From positions 1,861,876 through 1,925,875 of the forward strand of contig NW_023998459.1 in NCBI RefSeq assembly GCF_014805625.2: 64,000 bases of DNA. Reading direction: 5' to 3'. Origin of the DNA: Glossina fuscipes (lineage: Eukaryota; Arthropoda; Insecta; Diptera; Glossinidae). The notes beneath the pieces are model-generated. The model was not told the DNA's origin. It worked only from the letters and a program-made list of their open reading frames with translations, and searched no databases. Below, piece by piece: positions 1 to 12,342 of this stretch. A program made the position numbers and the translations under genes. Every line of letters starts with the position of its first letter. Within the stretch, counting starts at the first letter, position 1.

Positions 1-212
1 AGTATGTATATATATGAAATTATTATATTATAAAAAAATCCTTTTATTTATGTAGGGTTCTTACATGTGCTTATACCTTTAGATATATTTTGTTTGTGTA
101 GGCGCCTTACACTTATATGATTTATGAAGTTTCGTGATATGGTTTTAATCTATTTTTGTGTATTACATGATGTTTATTTTTGTTGTCTTTAATTTTAATG
201 TTATCGTTATTC

Positions 213-1787
213 TTAATTTCTAAGTCCTAAGTACTTATTCTGTATTTTATGCCCTACTTCATTTCTTACTAATACTAGATTGCCTACTTCTAGTGGAAAA
301 TTGTTACTTTTCCTATCGTAATTTATTTTTTGTTTTTCTTTTTTCTTATCTAATAGTAACCTAGCGCGCGCGTATGCTACATCTAATCTGTATTTAGTTT
401 CTTTAGCATAGTCGTCTATGTTATAAAGTGGGTCAATGGTTTTGCTGTGATTTGCTAATTGTGTTGGTGGCCTTGCAAATACTAATTCATAAGGACAGTA
501 ATTGTGTGTTGTGGAAGGTGTTGTGTTAAAACAATATTGGAAATATTGTATCCAAATATCCCAATCATTCAATTCAGGCGATATATATGAGCGAATGTAC
601 TCATTGAACGTTCGGTGGTTGCGTTCCACCGTGCCGAGTGTCTGATGGTGGTGGGCTGTCGATGTTATATTTTCAATTTTGAGGTACTTACATAAATCGT
701 TCATTAGTGCATTCTTGTATTCGGTTCCTTGGTCCGTTACAAGTGTCTTCATGGGCCCGTAGTTGAGTATGAAGTTCTCAAAGATTGCCTTTGCTACGGT
801 TTTAGCACTTTTATCTGTGACCGGAATTGCGGTGAGGTCGCAAATTAGTGTTATCGCGTATTCATTACCTTTTTCTGTCCTTGGTAATGGGCCTATGGTG
901 TCGACTACAACTGTATCGAAAGCAGTTGCTGGTGTTGGGATTATGGTCATTGGGGTTTGGGTATGGGTTGTAATTTTGGCTTTTTGGCATAGCGAACATT
1001 CTTTGACATACTTGGCTATTGTTTTTGTCATTTGCGGTCAGTAATAGTACCTTCGTATTTTCCACAAGGTACGTGTGATTCCAGTGTGACCCCCTTCTAT
1101 TGGGTCATTGTGGTATTTTTGTAAAATGGTTTCGATTGCGGGCTTATTGTTTTTGTTTATAATTGTCACCTCTTGGAGTAGCGCTACTCTTATGTTTTTT
1201 AATATCTTATTGCCCATTATTTTAAATTTGTTCTGCGATACGGATTCGAAAATTCTCTCGCTTGGTGACACTTTGAATTTCGACAATTTTGTTATACCGG
1301 CTTGTGTTTCAAGCCTTTGGAAAAACTGACCTAAGTCGAGTTTTCCATTGGTATAAATGTCGTTTATTACGAATTTGGCAATCATTTTCCTCCCATGTTT
1401 CATGCAACATTTATCGGAGTCAAATTTTAATTGCACAAATTTCCGCACGTCATTATTATTAATGACTTTATAAACTTTGAGCGCCGCATTCTTATGTTCG
1501 CTTACATGTCGCTTTTCTGTGCCGTTATCTTTCTGCCGCGTTGCAGATCTTGTTACTACCGTATATAATTTACTGTTTATTTCTTTCAGATCTTTAATTG
1601 TTATGCGGGATAGGGCGTCCGCTACGTAATTATCTCTCCCATAATTCGTATGTTTCCTGTTAAGTTGTCTTTTTTTTAGCACAAGGAAGTTAATCTTTTG
1701 TGGAACAAAGAATTTAATCATCTTCAAATCTAAGTGAATAGATTCGAGCGATTTAGTAGTTCCTGGATGATTGCCAATTATTTTCAA
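213..1787 (-). pseudogene. pol fragment (RNase H tail and integrase) of copy 1
   Basis: Two adjacent open stretches (1038-1787 and 213-1031) together encode the connection after RNase H (VADALSR motif near 1620) and integrase. The integrase zinc finger His residues (HNDP.. and HTGI) precede a TGA at 1038, where the complete copy has Trp. After it come the finger Cys pair (CSLC), the catalytic Asp in VVVDTIG, the second Asp in TDQGTEY and the Glu in GTVERNH, so the DDE residues are still visible. A four-residue in-frame loss follows CDLT, and the C-terminus is cut short by a frameshift after NKYLG. The first 50 or so residues of the 1038-1787 frame do not belong to this family's RNase H and mark the deletion junction. 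This is certainly a pseudogene; the protein would be made only as part of Gag-Pol in an intact element. Confidence 0.9.
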
Positions 1788-3261
1788 ATATTAAGACCAT
1801 GCATAGTTTGATGTATTGACCTTTGGATGCTGTGCCTGCTTGAGTTGTCGTCTGTACCTTCTTTGCGAAACTTGTTCTTGGAAATCTACTGTCTCCACAT
1901 CGTCCCCTGATGGGAGAGGGTGGGCTTGTTCATAATATATCGGCGTGAAGGATGATTGCCCGTTGCCGGGTTCTGGGATATTGGTGTCTTGCGGGGGAGG
2001 GGGGTCTATTGCGGGCGAGGGCTCATGTGGCCTGTGTGTTTATTTGGAGGGGTTGCTCTAGACAGTTAGTGTCTCATTGGCCTGCTTTCAATATATTTTT
2101 TTTTTTTCTAGCCCCCCATAATAATGCAAAATTTGTAAAATAAATAGAAAAGATTAGTTTTCTTTCGTCCTTTTTCTCAATACACGGAGATATTTACAGT
2201 AATCTGCTTAATGTTTTCTCCTTTTTATTTTGTTATGTTGTAGTGTTTATATTAACGACGTTTCTGTGTGTAAATTTTTATAAAATATAATCCTATTCTA
2301 ACTCTTAAATTAGATCCTTTATATATGTATATATATAAAATTGTTTAAAAGCACTGTTTTACACTTAAATTGTATTGGAATAATTAAAAAGTATTAAAAA
2401 TGAACTTTAAATTTGTTTATAAAAAGTTATATATATGCACTGTTAATTTATTATCCTTAAATAATAATTATATTATAATATAATTAATTATAAGGTATCT
2501 GCATCTCTGCTATATTTGCTAGAGTATACTTGCGGTTGATGTATTGTTGATCCCTCGTGGTTACTTTCGGCAGCTCTGGCTATTGTTGAGCTGGCAGCTT
2601 CTTCCAATTGTGGAGTTTCTTGGATTTGAAGTTTCATTATTGTTGTTGCCGCTTTGTTGTGCATCTGACGTGTTTTTAGTTTCCTTTTGTTTGGCTGTGT
2701 CTATTTTTAGATTTCTCGTATTTGTTTAATATTTAATTGCATATTTATGCATTACCACACTGCACTTCTGGCCACTTTAGGTTTTTTTTTTTCAGTTAAT
2801 GTTAAGCTGGAATTTACTGGCTTTCTTTTTCATGTAAGTGTTTCAAAAATGTATTTCACTTTTCCATTTGTTATTTATGTTTCAAAATCTGATATTATTG
2901 AGTTTAATATAGTTTTTTTCATAAATGTCTTGCAATTTTTATTCATCTATTTTTTCACAATAGTAGTATATGTTTTTTCACAACTGGATTAATTCCGTTA
3001 AACACGAAATTTCCTATTTTTTGTGTTTTATTATATATGTGTTTTTTGTTTTTTAAAGTTCCTGCAATTTTCACAATATATATATAGTTTTTTCCTTTTT
3101 TTAAAAATAGTTTCTTTTTATCCTTTCTTTTTTTTTGTTTTTAAATTTCGTTTCCTTTGACAAGGCATCCACAAATTAATTTTTTGTTTTTAAATTTCAC
3201 CATATAAAGTTTTTTTTCTAGGATAATCTAGGATGCCAGTGAAAAAAAAATTTTCACCGAC

Positions 3262-3279
3262 GTCCTGTCACGGTCGCCA
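3262..3279 (-). other. primer-binding site, tRNA-Arg type
   Basis: Directly next to the LTR end, the minus strand reads TGGCGACCGTGACAGGAC, which I recognise as complementary to the 3' end of fly tRNA-Arg(UCG) plus CCA over all 18 bases. mdg1/412-type elements are known to prime minus-strand DNA synthesis with tRNA-Arg. Confidence 0.8.
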
Positions 3280-3556
3280 TGTAGTGAAAACACTCAAATT
3301 TAATATTCTTTAAGTCTTTATTACGAATTTGGTTCTGACCATCACTGAGGTATGGTCAGTATCTTATATAACTAATAATTGTAATGCTAACTTAGCATAA
3401 TAATACAATTAACTAGTTACGACTAAATTAGGCTAACTTAACTAGGTTACGTGTCGCAATTGAAATGAGAATGTAAACTTAGCAATAGTTAATAAAATTG
3501 GAACATAGCGATAATTTGTGTAAAGCGGTAGAGAGCGACAGCCCGATAATGCTACA
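3280..3556 (-). repeat. LTR of copy 1 (277 bp)
   Basis: The LTR starts TGTAGTGAAAACAC and ends ATGCTACA on the + strand, so its ends form the short inverted repeat TGTAG/CTACA. It is the 5' LTR, because the element reads right to left. It is 42 bp shorter than the 319-bp LTRs of the complete copy and clearly divergent from them, except near the ends and around the shared TATGGTCAGTATCTT box, although the internal sequences of the two elements are close. Confidence 0.88.
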
Positions 3557-4792
3557 GTAGAAGCTCTTTTAATTCTATTACACCCACATCATATACTGGA
3601 TATTTCACGAATGCTGATCAAAATTCATATTCCAAACAAGGAGTTGGTGTTTTTATAAAATCAAGTATACCTCACAAACGCATAAATTTAAGCTCAAATA
3701 TACAAGCCGTAGCGATACAAATAATGTTAAACATAAAATTTACAGTAGTTTCGCTCTATATCCCTGCTTCGCAATTGTTTTCTCAGCAAGATATCTACAA
3801 TTTATTCACCGTGTTTTCCCGCCGAACAATTGTATGCGGCGACTTTAACAGCTTGAAAACCATCTGGGGCTCAATCGTGAATTACACTCGTGGTACCGTT
3901 TTAGAAAAGGCCTTCATTCAAAGCAGTCTCCTTATTTTAAATGACGGAAAACCAACGGTCTTTTCAACTCATCACACTTTTTCACATACTTATTTAACAT
4001 GTTGCTCTCTTCACTTCTTCCTTTGGTTTCCTGGTCTATTTTTGATGATCTACATAATGGTAATCACTTTCCAATAATAATTGATCTTAAACTTTCAATG
4101 TCCTCTGCTACTCCAGCAAAACAGGATAAATTCCTCCTAGATAAAGCGGATTGTATCAATTACTCCAAACAAGCGGAATCATTTCTGAATTCAAAGCCAT
4201 TTAACGGGAACTGCAACCATGATGCTGCTATTATATCTAAAGGGATTCGCACGGCTGCTCATTTTTCTATTCCTCAATCCAACAGCTCTTTTAAACGAGC
4301 CTTTAACGAAATTAGCAAAATTCTTTGCTAAAAGAAAAAGATAACACGAAGGCAATCAACATCCTCCAATCTATTGGACGAGAGATCTCCGCATGGGCAA
4401 ACTCGTCGGGGGCTAAAATTTCCATACAAAAATCTAAAAAAATGCACATTTGTCGAAAGCAGTTTTGCGATGCAGGAAATCTACTGACGCATATTAATGG
4501 CTTACCAGTACTAAACGTGAAAACGTTGAATATTCGCGGGCTCACTTTTTCCAACAAATATCGTTGGAAAGCACACTGTCTCTGGCTAAAAAATTCTATC
4601 TTAACAAAGGTGAATTTCATTCAGTATGTTGCTTCGAGACGCCATGAGCTTATTAACACTATTGCTTATCTTACCAAAATGCTTGTGTTAAGCAAGATTG
4701 ACTATGCTTTGATAATTTATGGCAATAGCTGCAAATCTAACATCAACTTTCTTAAGAGAAGGTATGTAAGTGATCAACCCAGGGATGTTTAG
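3557..4792 (+). mobile_element. I-like LINE remnant (endonuclease and RT tail), internally deleted
   Basis: Coding sequence begins right at the LTR boundary. The frame through 3724-4000 shows an apurinic-type endonuclease: VSLYIPAS, then the catalytic VCGDFNS near 3835, then LNDGKPTVFST. A frameshift near 4000 moves the reading into the frame of 3999-4331, which continues the endonuclease-RT linker. At about 4325 the sequence jumps to the C-terminal part of the reverse transcriptase (SIQKSKKMHICRKQF, then SKIDYALIIYGNS near 4695). The core RT with its YxDD box is absent. The wording of the endonuclease and RT tail resembles I-clade LINEs; this is recognition from memory, not an alignment. It is dead. 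Confidence 0.8.
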
Positions 4793-5671
4793 TTTAGTGC
4801 GGAAGAACAAAACAGACTGAATGCTTTTAGGGTCTAAAGGCAGACTTTTGTGGGGAACGATTTATTATCTGTAAAACGCTTCCTTACAAGATAAAAAACA
4901 AAAAAATTTGTCACGTATTTAAAAATGCGTTTAAATTGGACGCAAACTTCTTACTATAAAAAACGTAGTAAACAAAGAGAAAAACAGTAAAGACGCAAAT
5001 GTTTGAAAGCAATAACACTCAAAAAACAAGCAAGACACTTTTTGATGAGAGCACCAACTGCTGATCAAAAACCAAAATGATATCACCGCAAAATATTCCA
5101 TATATATAAATTAAATTCAAGAACTTTTGTAATTAGCTAAGTTTGAAGACCGTACAAAGCAATAAAGCAATAAAATAAAAGAGGAATTACACAAATGTAC
5201 ACAAAAGTACACACACATTACGACCACACCGCGCTTGCATATAAACTAATCGACGTTTATCGACATCTTTAAACTATAAATCATGCGAATCATATGAAAA
5301 ATCAGTAAATTAGTTAAATTGTCGCAGTTACATCTATTATATCTATTATATTTTTTGGTAAATTTTTGTTTAAATAAAACAAAACTTGTGAAATAGAAAA
5401 TACTCACCAAAATCTAATCAATATTAGCTTAATTTTCACAAATTCATTGACTTAGAAGTGTATACTGCTGAAAGTGTGATCAGCTTCGAGATAACTTGCC
5501 TTGTGAAAACTTATTTAATTTTCTTGCGAAAAACCCCGTAAATCCGAACATTTGTTTGGGAGGATTTGAAAGATCAGTAAAAGCTGTGAGTGTTTAACGT
5601 CCTATTATAACTTCTATAGTGGTCGTCGTTGCTTGAGATAGGGTCAGGGCACTGCCTTCTAGAGATTTCCC
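4793..5671. other. no gene seen; AT-rich intergenic sequence
   Basis: I see no credible reading frame, RNA gene or repeat unit here. The segment lies between the tail of the I-like LINE and the 3' tail of the minus-strand LINE. It probably contains the end of the first LINE's 3' untranslated region. Confidence 0.4.
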
Positions 5672-5986
5672 TTTATTTGTTTTATTTATTTTAATTCTAC
5701 TTATAAATGAAACTCAACTAAACAAATAACAGTCGAGTTCAATTGGCACCTAAAGCAAAACTTATATTAAATTAATAACAAAACTTAGTATAAGTACAAT
5801 AAAACAAATAAGAAGGAAAAAAAAAGAAAAAAGCATGTACACAATCAGTACAGAGCCACACTTACAACCGGTACAGGACCAAATTGCAAATGAACCCCTA
5901 AGCCATCGCAAACATGCATAAGCTTGGCAACCGGTAATACTAACAAGAATTTATTTTCGAATCGTAACGAGTTTTAAGGATAGAAA

Positions 5987-6720
5987 CTAGTTTAAGTAAA
6001 ACGTAGGTAAATCGCGCTTATTAATCAATGTTGCTTTAATAGACTTTAAAGAGTCCGATAACGAGAAAAAGTGATAGACGTCATTTAAGTTCTTGCAAAC
6101 TACTCTGAGCGGATTAAAGAGCTCATAATTATAAATACGCTGACTAAGCTTAACCAAGATAAAGTGCCTAGAGAAGCGGTTAGGGACATTAAGGCTTATT
6201 TTACCAAGTAATAATGGCGAGTCAATAGCCCCATTTATTACTTCGATTACAAAGGAAACGCCGAGAACAAACCTACACTTCTCAAGAGAAGGTAAGGACA
6301 GCAGAAGCAACCTATTTTTATAGGATGGAAGAGAGGCAATCGGATCCCAACCCAAATTCCTAAAGGCAACCAGCACGACTTGCTTTTGAACAGATTCAAT
6401 TGAATCTACATAGCACCTATATGAAGGAGACCACACAATAGTGGCATACTCAAGTATAGGTCTAACCAAACACATGTACAGTCTTTTCGTAATGTAGGAA
6501 TCATCAAACTCTTTGGTTCACCTTTTTATAAAAAAAAGCGCGGACCTAGCTTTGCTTATCGAGAGCCCAATATGCAAGTTGAAATGTAACCTATGGTCAA
6601 ATAGAACGCCTAAATTTGTAATCGAATCGACGTCCTCCAACTTATGCGAATTAAAAAATATTGTGAGTGATGAATGACTTTCGTCTTGAGGAAGAAAGCT
6701 TCTTACATCAGCAATACAAT
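5987..6720 (-). pseudogene. LINE reverse transcriptase C-terminal part
   Basis: The frame ending at 5987 (162 codons from 6475) has the typical LINE RT thumb and C-terminal pattern: LVRPILEYATIVWSP, then IESVQKQVV, LPSYKNRL and LLLSLPSLEKCRF. Upstream, 6480-6680 read on the minus strand in another frame gives the preceding segment (ITNLGVLFD, then SKARSALFF), so one frameshift near 6480-6530 separates them. The catalytic YxDD region is missing: the deletion joins this segment to the endonuclease near 6740. Confidence 0.82.
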
Positions 6721-6759
6721 ATTGATTTTATGAAAATCATAACATTTATTTAAAAAAGT

Positions 6760-7796
6760 TTAATTTGGCGCATTAAGGCAGTTCAACGGACCATCATTCT
6801 TATGATGAAAGGAAATCCACATTGATGGATGATAAGGTTCCTCAGGTAAACTAAAAGGTGGGCAACGATTTACGTTAATCTTGGGAAAGTTGGCAAAGCA
6901 GAGATCAAGCAGTCTACCATTACAATTAGAGGTACGATTATTTTGCACCAGATTATGATCAAACAATTCATTAAAGAACACAACAGCCCTATCAGACGTT
7001 GAAGTAGGAAGCAAACAGCCAGAATTATCACTTTTACACCAAGTGACTTGAGGCGAATTGAAGTCACCCAATGCAACGACCAAATCGTTAAGTCTAGACC
7101 GCTTGGCCACTTCACAAATGAGGGCAGCGTGTTTCCTGTAAATGGAGATATCAGAATTTGGGGAACATAGGAGCAGGTTACAAATAGCTCTTTATTAGGC
7201 GTTATCGCACGAATTGGGATAAATTCAACGTCAGCAGAAGTGGGAAATTCTATTGAATTGGACGGGACTGACGCAGATATGGCAATTAATACACCACCAC
7301 AAATGCGTTTCACTCGATCCTTTCTAAAGACTTGGAAAGAATTCTGAAAAAATTTCGACGAATGAAGATCGGGTTTTAGCCAAGTTTCGCTGAAGGCCAA
7401 ACAGAAAAACTCCGTGCTCACAGAGTTTATAAAAGTAGAACGAATTTTTGAATTAAGGCCCCTAACATTTTGATAAATGAGAGATAGAGTAATACGGCGA
7501 CGTTCTCGAGGGATAAATTCCTTAATCAAGGATCCTACTGGCCACAGTCGTTTGTCTAAAAACACATCACTGTTTTCAGTTGGAACTAGTATTTTAAAAG
7601 AAGAGATTTCCCTAGATTGAGAAGGAGCCATTTTGAAAATGCTAACGCGCTTTAAGTTGACTGATGGGACTTTCGCCGCCAGATAGCTTTTTATGTTATC
7701 CACTGATGTTTCAGGTGCCAGTCTTGACCCAAATATTGCTTTTCTGGGAGGAACTGCCGTCAAGGAAATGTCATTAGTTGAAACAGGAGGGTTCAC
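6760..7796 (-). pseudogene. LINE ORF1 C-terminus fused to endonuclease
   Basis: The 308-codon frame from 7796 begins with an ORF1-type C-terminal domain (ETSVDNIKSYL, then SSFKILVPTE and LWPVGSLIKEF), then runs without a stop into the start of an endonuclease (YQNVRGLNSK, FSETWLKPD, GGVLIA). A frameshift near 7165 (SYVP) moves the remainder into the frame of 6760-7110, which carries the catalytic LGDFNSP box and LLDLCF. The endonuclease cuts target DNA to prime reverse transcription in intact LINEs. The continuous ORF1-endonuclease reading is either the family's natural arrangement or the result of a lost stop; I cannot tell which. Confidence 0.8.
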
Positions 7797-7874
7797 GGTT
7801 GGGGAGTTTAGAGTTGGGGCGAATATAGATGGCGTTATCGCCCTTGCACCAGCAGCTTATGCGACTTTGTCAGT

Positions 7875-8180
7875 CTAGTGACCAACGTTCACATTCGAAC
7901 AGCCAAGGGGAGAGGATGATTTATTTTTCTCTTCATTATTTTTAGGCGATGGCGCTTGACTAGAGTGAGTGGCGGCCCTGGGCGGAGATACCCTTGCAAC
8001 TTTAGCGTAGCTTAAAACGGAAGGACTTGCCGGCTTGTTTGTAACTATTTTGTTACCAACCGACTCAACAATATCGTTAACATTAACGTACATTTTAGAG
8101 TTAGAGGGAGCGGTAACCTGTACCAACGAAACGAATTTAAAGGAACTCAGAGGCGACGTTCCACCCAGAAAAAAATTCAA
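7875..8180 (-). pseudogene. LINE ORF1 N-terminal piece
   Basis: A 101-codon frame, rich in Ser/Pro/Lys in its second half (PSVLSYAKVA, then PPRAATHS), ends 79 bp before the 308-codon frame begins and in the same orientation. Sequences like SYAKVA are common in the low-complexity linker of LINE nucleic-acid-binding ORF1 proteins. No zinc knuckle is visible. The assignment depends mainly on position in front of the ORF1 C-terminal domain. Confidence 0.5.
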
Positions 8181-8830
8181 AAGAATCCACTACACTAAGT
8201 TTATCTACAACTTTAAGAAATTTAATACAATTTCTCCGTTACCTTGTCACTGTAACAAGAGAGCAAAAGAACAAGAGAAAGCAAAACCAACCTGGAAGCA
8301 AGAAAAAAAGAGAGAATACAAATCAGAAAAATTTTCTCTTAAATTTTCTCTTAATTACACGTAAAATCTACACTACTGAAGCAACGGTGAACAAGCCAAG
8401 AAAAAAGCTATTCACACCAAAGGAAGAAAATAAAAAAAGAAAAAAACTCAAAAGAAAAAAACTAGAAAAGACTCGAATGAGATATACTATTGCTCTCGCA
8501 AGTGCTAATCGCAAGAACCAAAATGAAAAAAACAAAAATTTTAATGTAATTAATGTAATTCTTACAAGTGTAAGTTACACGATCAATTCTTTTATACTTT
8601 TACAAGTAACCAGCTTTAAACGCGTATAAAACGATAAGAAAAAGATTTTAGACAATAAAACTAACAAAAGCGTACGATCTCGCGCGCGTCAGTTGCCAGA
8701 CTTTGTACAACAATATCAGACATATAAAAATTACACCAGACTAATGGTCAAGTGAAGTTAATTAACCGTAGTTTAGAAACAACAATAACTAATTTAACGA
8801 GTGCAGGGAATAATTATAGTTTCGGGCCAC

Positions 8831-11800
8831 TTTCCCCGGTATACAGTTTGCAATGAGCAACGCCATCCGTAGGAGGACCAACGCCCCATCAAGGGAGCAT
8901 CTGACAGAGCATCTGATGTAAGACAGAAGGCTGACCTTTTAAAGGACTGGAAGTCATAAACGATATGGGAGCCGGAAGGAACCTAATGAACCTACAGAAA
9001 TCCATAGCGGAGACGTAATCAGATTGTAGTCAGGGATTGAGACTCCGTAGTCGCAAAACCTACAGTATTATATAAATAATATATATAAATATTGTCGATT
9101 ATGTGGTAGTTAAAACTCTTGAGTGCTCGGGGCTGGTAAATAGATTATTTCAAGCATTAAAGGTCCCTATTAGAAAGCTCTCCCAGATGAAAAAGGTGAA
9201 ATATGTGAATGGAGTCATTGTAAGTCAGATCCTATATTAAGGATTATGCAGAGCGCGTAAAAATTAATATTTTTGTCGATTGATAGTAATATCTGGAAGA
9301 TTTTAGATTAAGCGCAGCCATGAGCATGAACGGATAAATAAAATGAGACAAATATTTCTTATATTGGATTCTTAGAACCATATTTTTCATCGAATTATCA
9401 TTACACTTTGTTCATGGACAGCCACATTTATAAATCTACGTATATAGAAGTCCTGCAAGGTCTCCGGCGAGAAAAGCTTTATTTTGAGTTGCCGTTACCG
9501 TAACGGAACATAGGAATGACATGAGATATTCAGGCCCCACTGGAAAACTATGACGGTATAACTGTTATTGTTCCCAGGACTTTCTTATCGAAATCGCTTT
9601 CCGATTACTTCCACTTCGACTGTGTATTCGACGTGTATGCTCTTTTTTACATTAGAATATACAAACATGAATGAATAACCAGTAAATTCTGCTTATTTTA
9701 TTAATGGTGTTTATGCGCATAAATTAGGCGAATGCTGACATTTTTTAATGGTTTTCTTTTTCCTTATTTTTTCAGGATTTTTTACGGTTCTTTCGCACTT
9801 TGCGCTAAATAGTTTTGTCATCGAGTCTCAGATTTCTAAATAAATTATAATACCTGGAAGCGGATATAAGAACAAATATGAAAAATGGAGCAAAACAGGC
9901 CGCATACATTCTAAAGAGAATTTTCATTTGTAAAGGATTTTTAAAGTTTTCCATCCGTGGAATTCTTGGTTAAAAGCTATATTTAGAGATATATGTAAAA
10001 TATGTTAACTAAGTAATTAGCATCAGGGACAGAAAATTAAAATATGGCAATGGTAAGTAATAGTTCATGAATGTATTGATAATTAGCTTCTATATATATA
10101 TAAAATTTTTGGAAATATTAATAGATATACTTTGAGCTTCTTGAAAAAAAAACTAAGGCTATAATAATTTTTTTAAAAACATATTCCTAAAATGATGCCT
10201 GAAAATAAAGAAAATAAATACAATTTTTTGAAAAAAATAACATAATTTCGAATCTAGATCATCTATTTTAAGAAAATCTGTATCCGATTTTGCTCAACAA
10301 CAAGCACGTCAACTATAGAAATTCAAATTCAATTTCAAATTTTCGCTTCTCTCTAGACATTTTTGTGTTTGTGAGCAAACTGAGCTAGTTATTAAATCAG
10401 CTTCGGTACAAAATTCCTGCAGCACGTTTTGCGTTTTGATGATCCATTATGAACCATTGCTGAAAAAGCTAAACGACCGGCAGGTTTAACCAAACCGACT
10501 TGAAATTTCATTATTCAACATTGGTATGGAATCTCAAATTTGTATGGCTTAGCGTCGGAAACAAATGATGAACATAGAATACGGCAAATTAAATGATGTT
10601 AAAAGAAAATAATAATAAAAAAGAAAAAGCAATATCAAACCCAAACAGAAAGTAACACCTAAGCTCGGCTACAAGTTGATCATCTTCTAAACAGCTTAAT
10701 ATATAAGGACATAAATGTGAAAGTTTAAACTAATGTTAATCAATCCCATTAACACAATTTTACCATAGAAAAGAAAAAAAGAATGAAAAATGTAGCTGAA
10801 TGCTTACGAAGAGGCACTAAGTAATGGCGAAAAGCGAAAACGAATTTATAAACCTTGTTGCGCAAGCAACGTAATAAAAGAACGAAATACTTTTTATAAA
10901 TAGTTAAAAACATCAAGAAGACATCGCGTTGGGAAGCCAAGAAATACCTTTAATATTCTTTAGAGCGTACGTCAGTTTGTTGAATTTGCTGTTTGTAATA
11001 TTCAGCCATGTTATAATACTTTTACGGGGATACACGTATGTAAGTTGCTTCACTTGTAAATTACTAATTGTTTTTATGCCCATGCTCAATATAATGTACT
11101 ACTTTCCTTACCATTCTTCAAAATAACATCTTTTTTGAATTCATTACCCCAAGAGATCAAGTCTTGTATGAACCGTCCCAGCTGAATTGTAATTCCCTTT
11201 ATATTACCTTTTTCAAAGGCTTTCTCCATATTTCGCTTAGGCCATTTTGACAATTATTGTTTTTGCCCATCTTTTTTATTCTCTCATTTTGGTTAAAGAA
11301 AGCAAAAATTATTATTTGCGCGATTCGTTTGTGCTTTTTTAGATTGGGTACATAAATCAATCTTTAGATGTAAACTTATGCTATTAAGCTAAGCACTGCG
11401 TGGAATTGTGCTTCCTTTTCAGCTAAAATTTTCCGACTGAAACGCTAGTTTCTGATCAATGTACAAAATAAACGCCTGAATTGCATCACATCGGTTAAAA
11501 CGCTATTAGTTTGTTCGGGATGCATAGTAAAAAATTCTGGAATGAAGTTTCCTGTAAAAAAAAATGCCGTCAAATTTTGAATATTATTCATACAATTTCG
11601 TACCACAATAGCATACTGCATATATTTCCTTTTATCATTTTAATTTAAAGTTAGTTTCTCAATTACATTTGATCGGATAATTGATTGTTTCATCACTGCG
11701 TGTTCGATCTTTTACTGCCGTTCTAACCCACCAAAATACTTTCGAAGTAAGCTGTTCAAATTTCGAATGTGAACCCCTATTTCCATAACACTGGTCTTGA

Positions 11801-12342
11801 TGACAATCTTTTCACGCGTGTTAAAAGTGAACCACGCACTTTAGTCCTCACGTTAAGTTGAGGTTTTTCATCCTCCACGGTCTCGATTTTACGTGCTATT
11901 TCTTGAAAAGGAAAGTTGGTTTGGGACTGATTTATAGTCCTTTGCTTCGAAAAAGTCAGGAATTTGCTTACAAAAAAGCCAGCTTTCATTTGTTTAATGG
12001 GTTTTTCCTATTTTTTTGTTTCGAGATTATAAACAAGTGCTGTGCCGTCTGATTTGTTGTCGCCCGGGGTAACGCAGATCAGTCTGTTAGTATTGTTACG
12101 CAGTCAGCATCTTTTTGGTCTCATTCCAGGCACAACTGGAATTTGTAAGTGCTGAAATCGAAGGTAACACAACTCACGGGTTTTTTTTGTTGGGTTCAAG
12201 CACTCATGTACGTACTGCCTGCCACAATCTTCCATTTTAATGTTAATTTCTAATGTCTCCACAATCTTTCGTATGTTAATTTCTAGCGTATTTGTTGATT
12301 TTTTTTAAAGTTTTTCCGTTGGCGTAACGGAGCTGGAATTTC
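8831..12342. other. long stretch without a recognisable gene
   Basis: All open stretches here are short and low-complexity. Around 8810-9050 the sequence is less AT-rich than its surroundings and may be the tip of a LINE 5' region or an unrelated old repeat. From about 9060 to 12340 I see only AT-rich unique sequence with homopolymer runs. Confidence 0.4.

Larger units (their letters stand above)
1..3556 (-). mobile_element. mdg1/412-like Ty3/gypsy LTR element, copy 1, internally deleted and cut by window edge
   Basis: Read right to left, this element has an LTR (3280-3556), a primer-binding site (3262-3279), an AT-rich leader (about 1986-3261) and the 3' end of pol (about 213-1645). The leader and the pol end are collinear with the complete copy at 26396-32992 and differ from it by only a few percent. 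Gag, most of protease and most of reverse transcriptase are missing. A divergent block (about 1650-1985) sits at the deletion; inside it, 1710-1775 still matches the protease region of the complete copy (30309-30355) at lower similarity. The left LTR should lie just outside position 1, because integrase ends only about 250 bp from the LTR in the complete copy. The right flank is LINE coding sequence, so this element inserted into that LINE. It is non-autonomous. Confidence 0.93.
5672..8830 (-). mobile_element. CR1/jockey-like LINE, decayed and internally deleted
   Basis: Read right to left: a 5' region (about 8190-8830, limits uncertain), ORF1 pieces (7875-8180 and 7500-7796), endonuclease (6760-7500), then directly the last part of reverse transcriptase (5987-6720), a 3' untranslated region, and an A-rich tail (rc of 5672-5700, AAATAAA units). 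The middle of RT is deleted. The 3' end is homologous to the + strand at about 25620-25766, so this is a dispersed family with the same tail. Several frameshifts and stops show that it is inactive. The clade assignment rests on the ORF1 and RT tail wording and could be any jockey/CR1-like group. Confidence 0.82.

Noticed and set aside
763..1044. Plus-strand frame of 93 codons with a hydrophobic start, and its twin at 27595-27882
   Set aside because: It is the exact antisense of integrase in both LTR element copies; conservation follows from the pol gene.
1952..2992. Short hydrophobic plus-strand frames
   Set aside because: They lie in the AT-rich leader antisense strand; T runs give Phe/Leu-rich chance frames.
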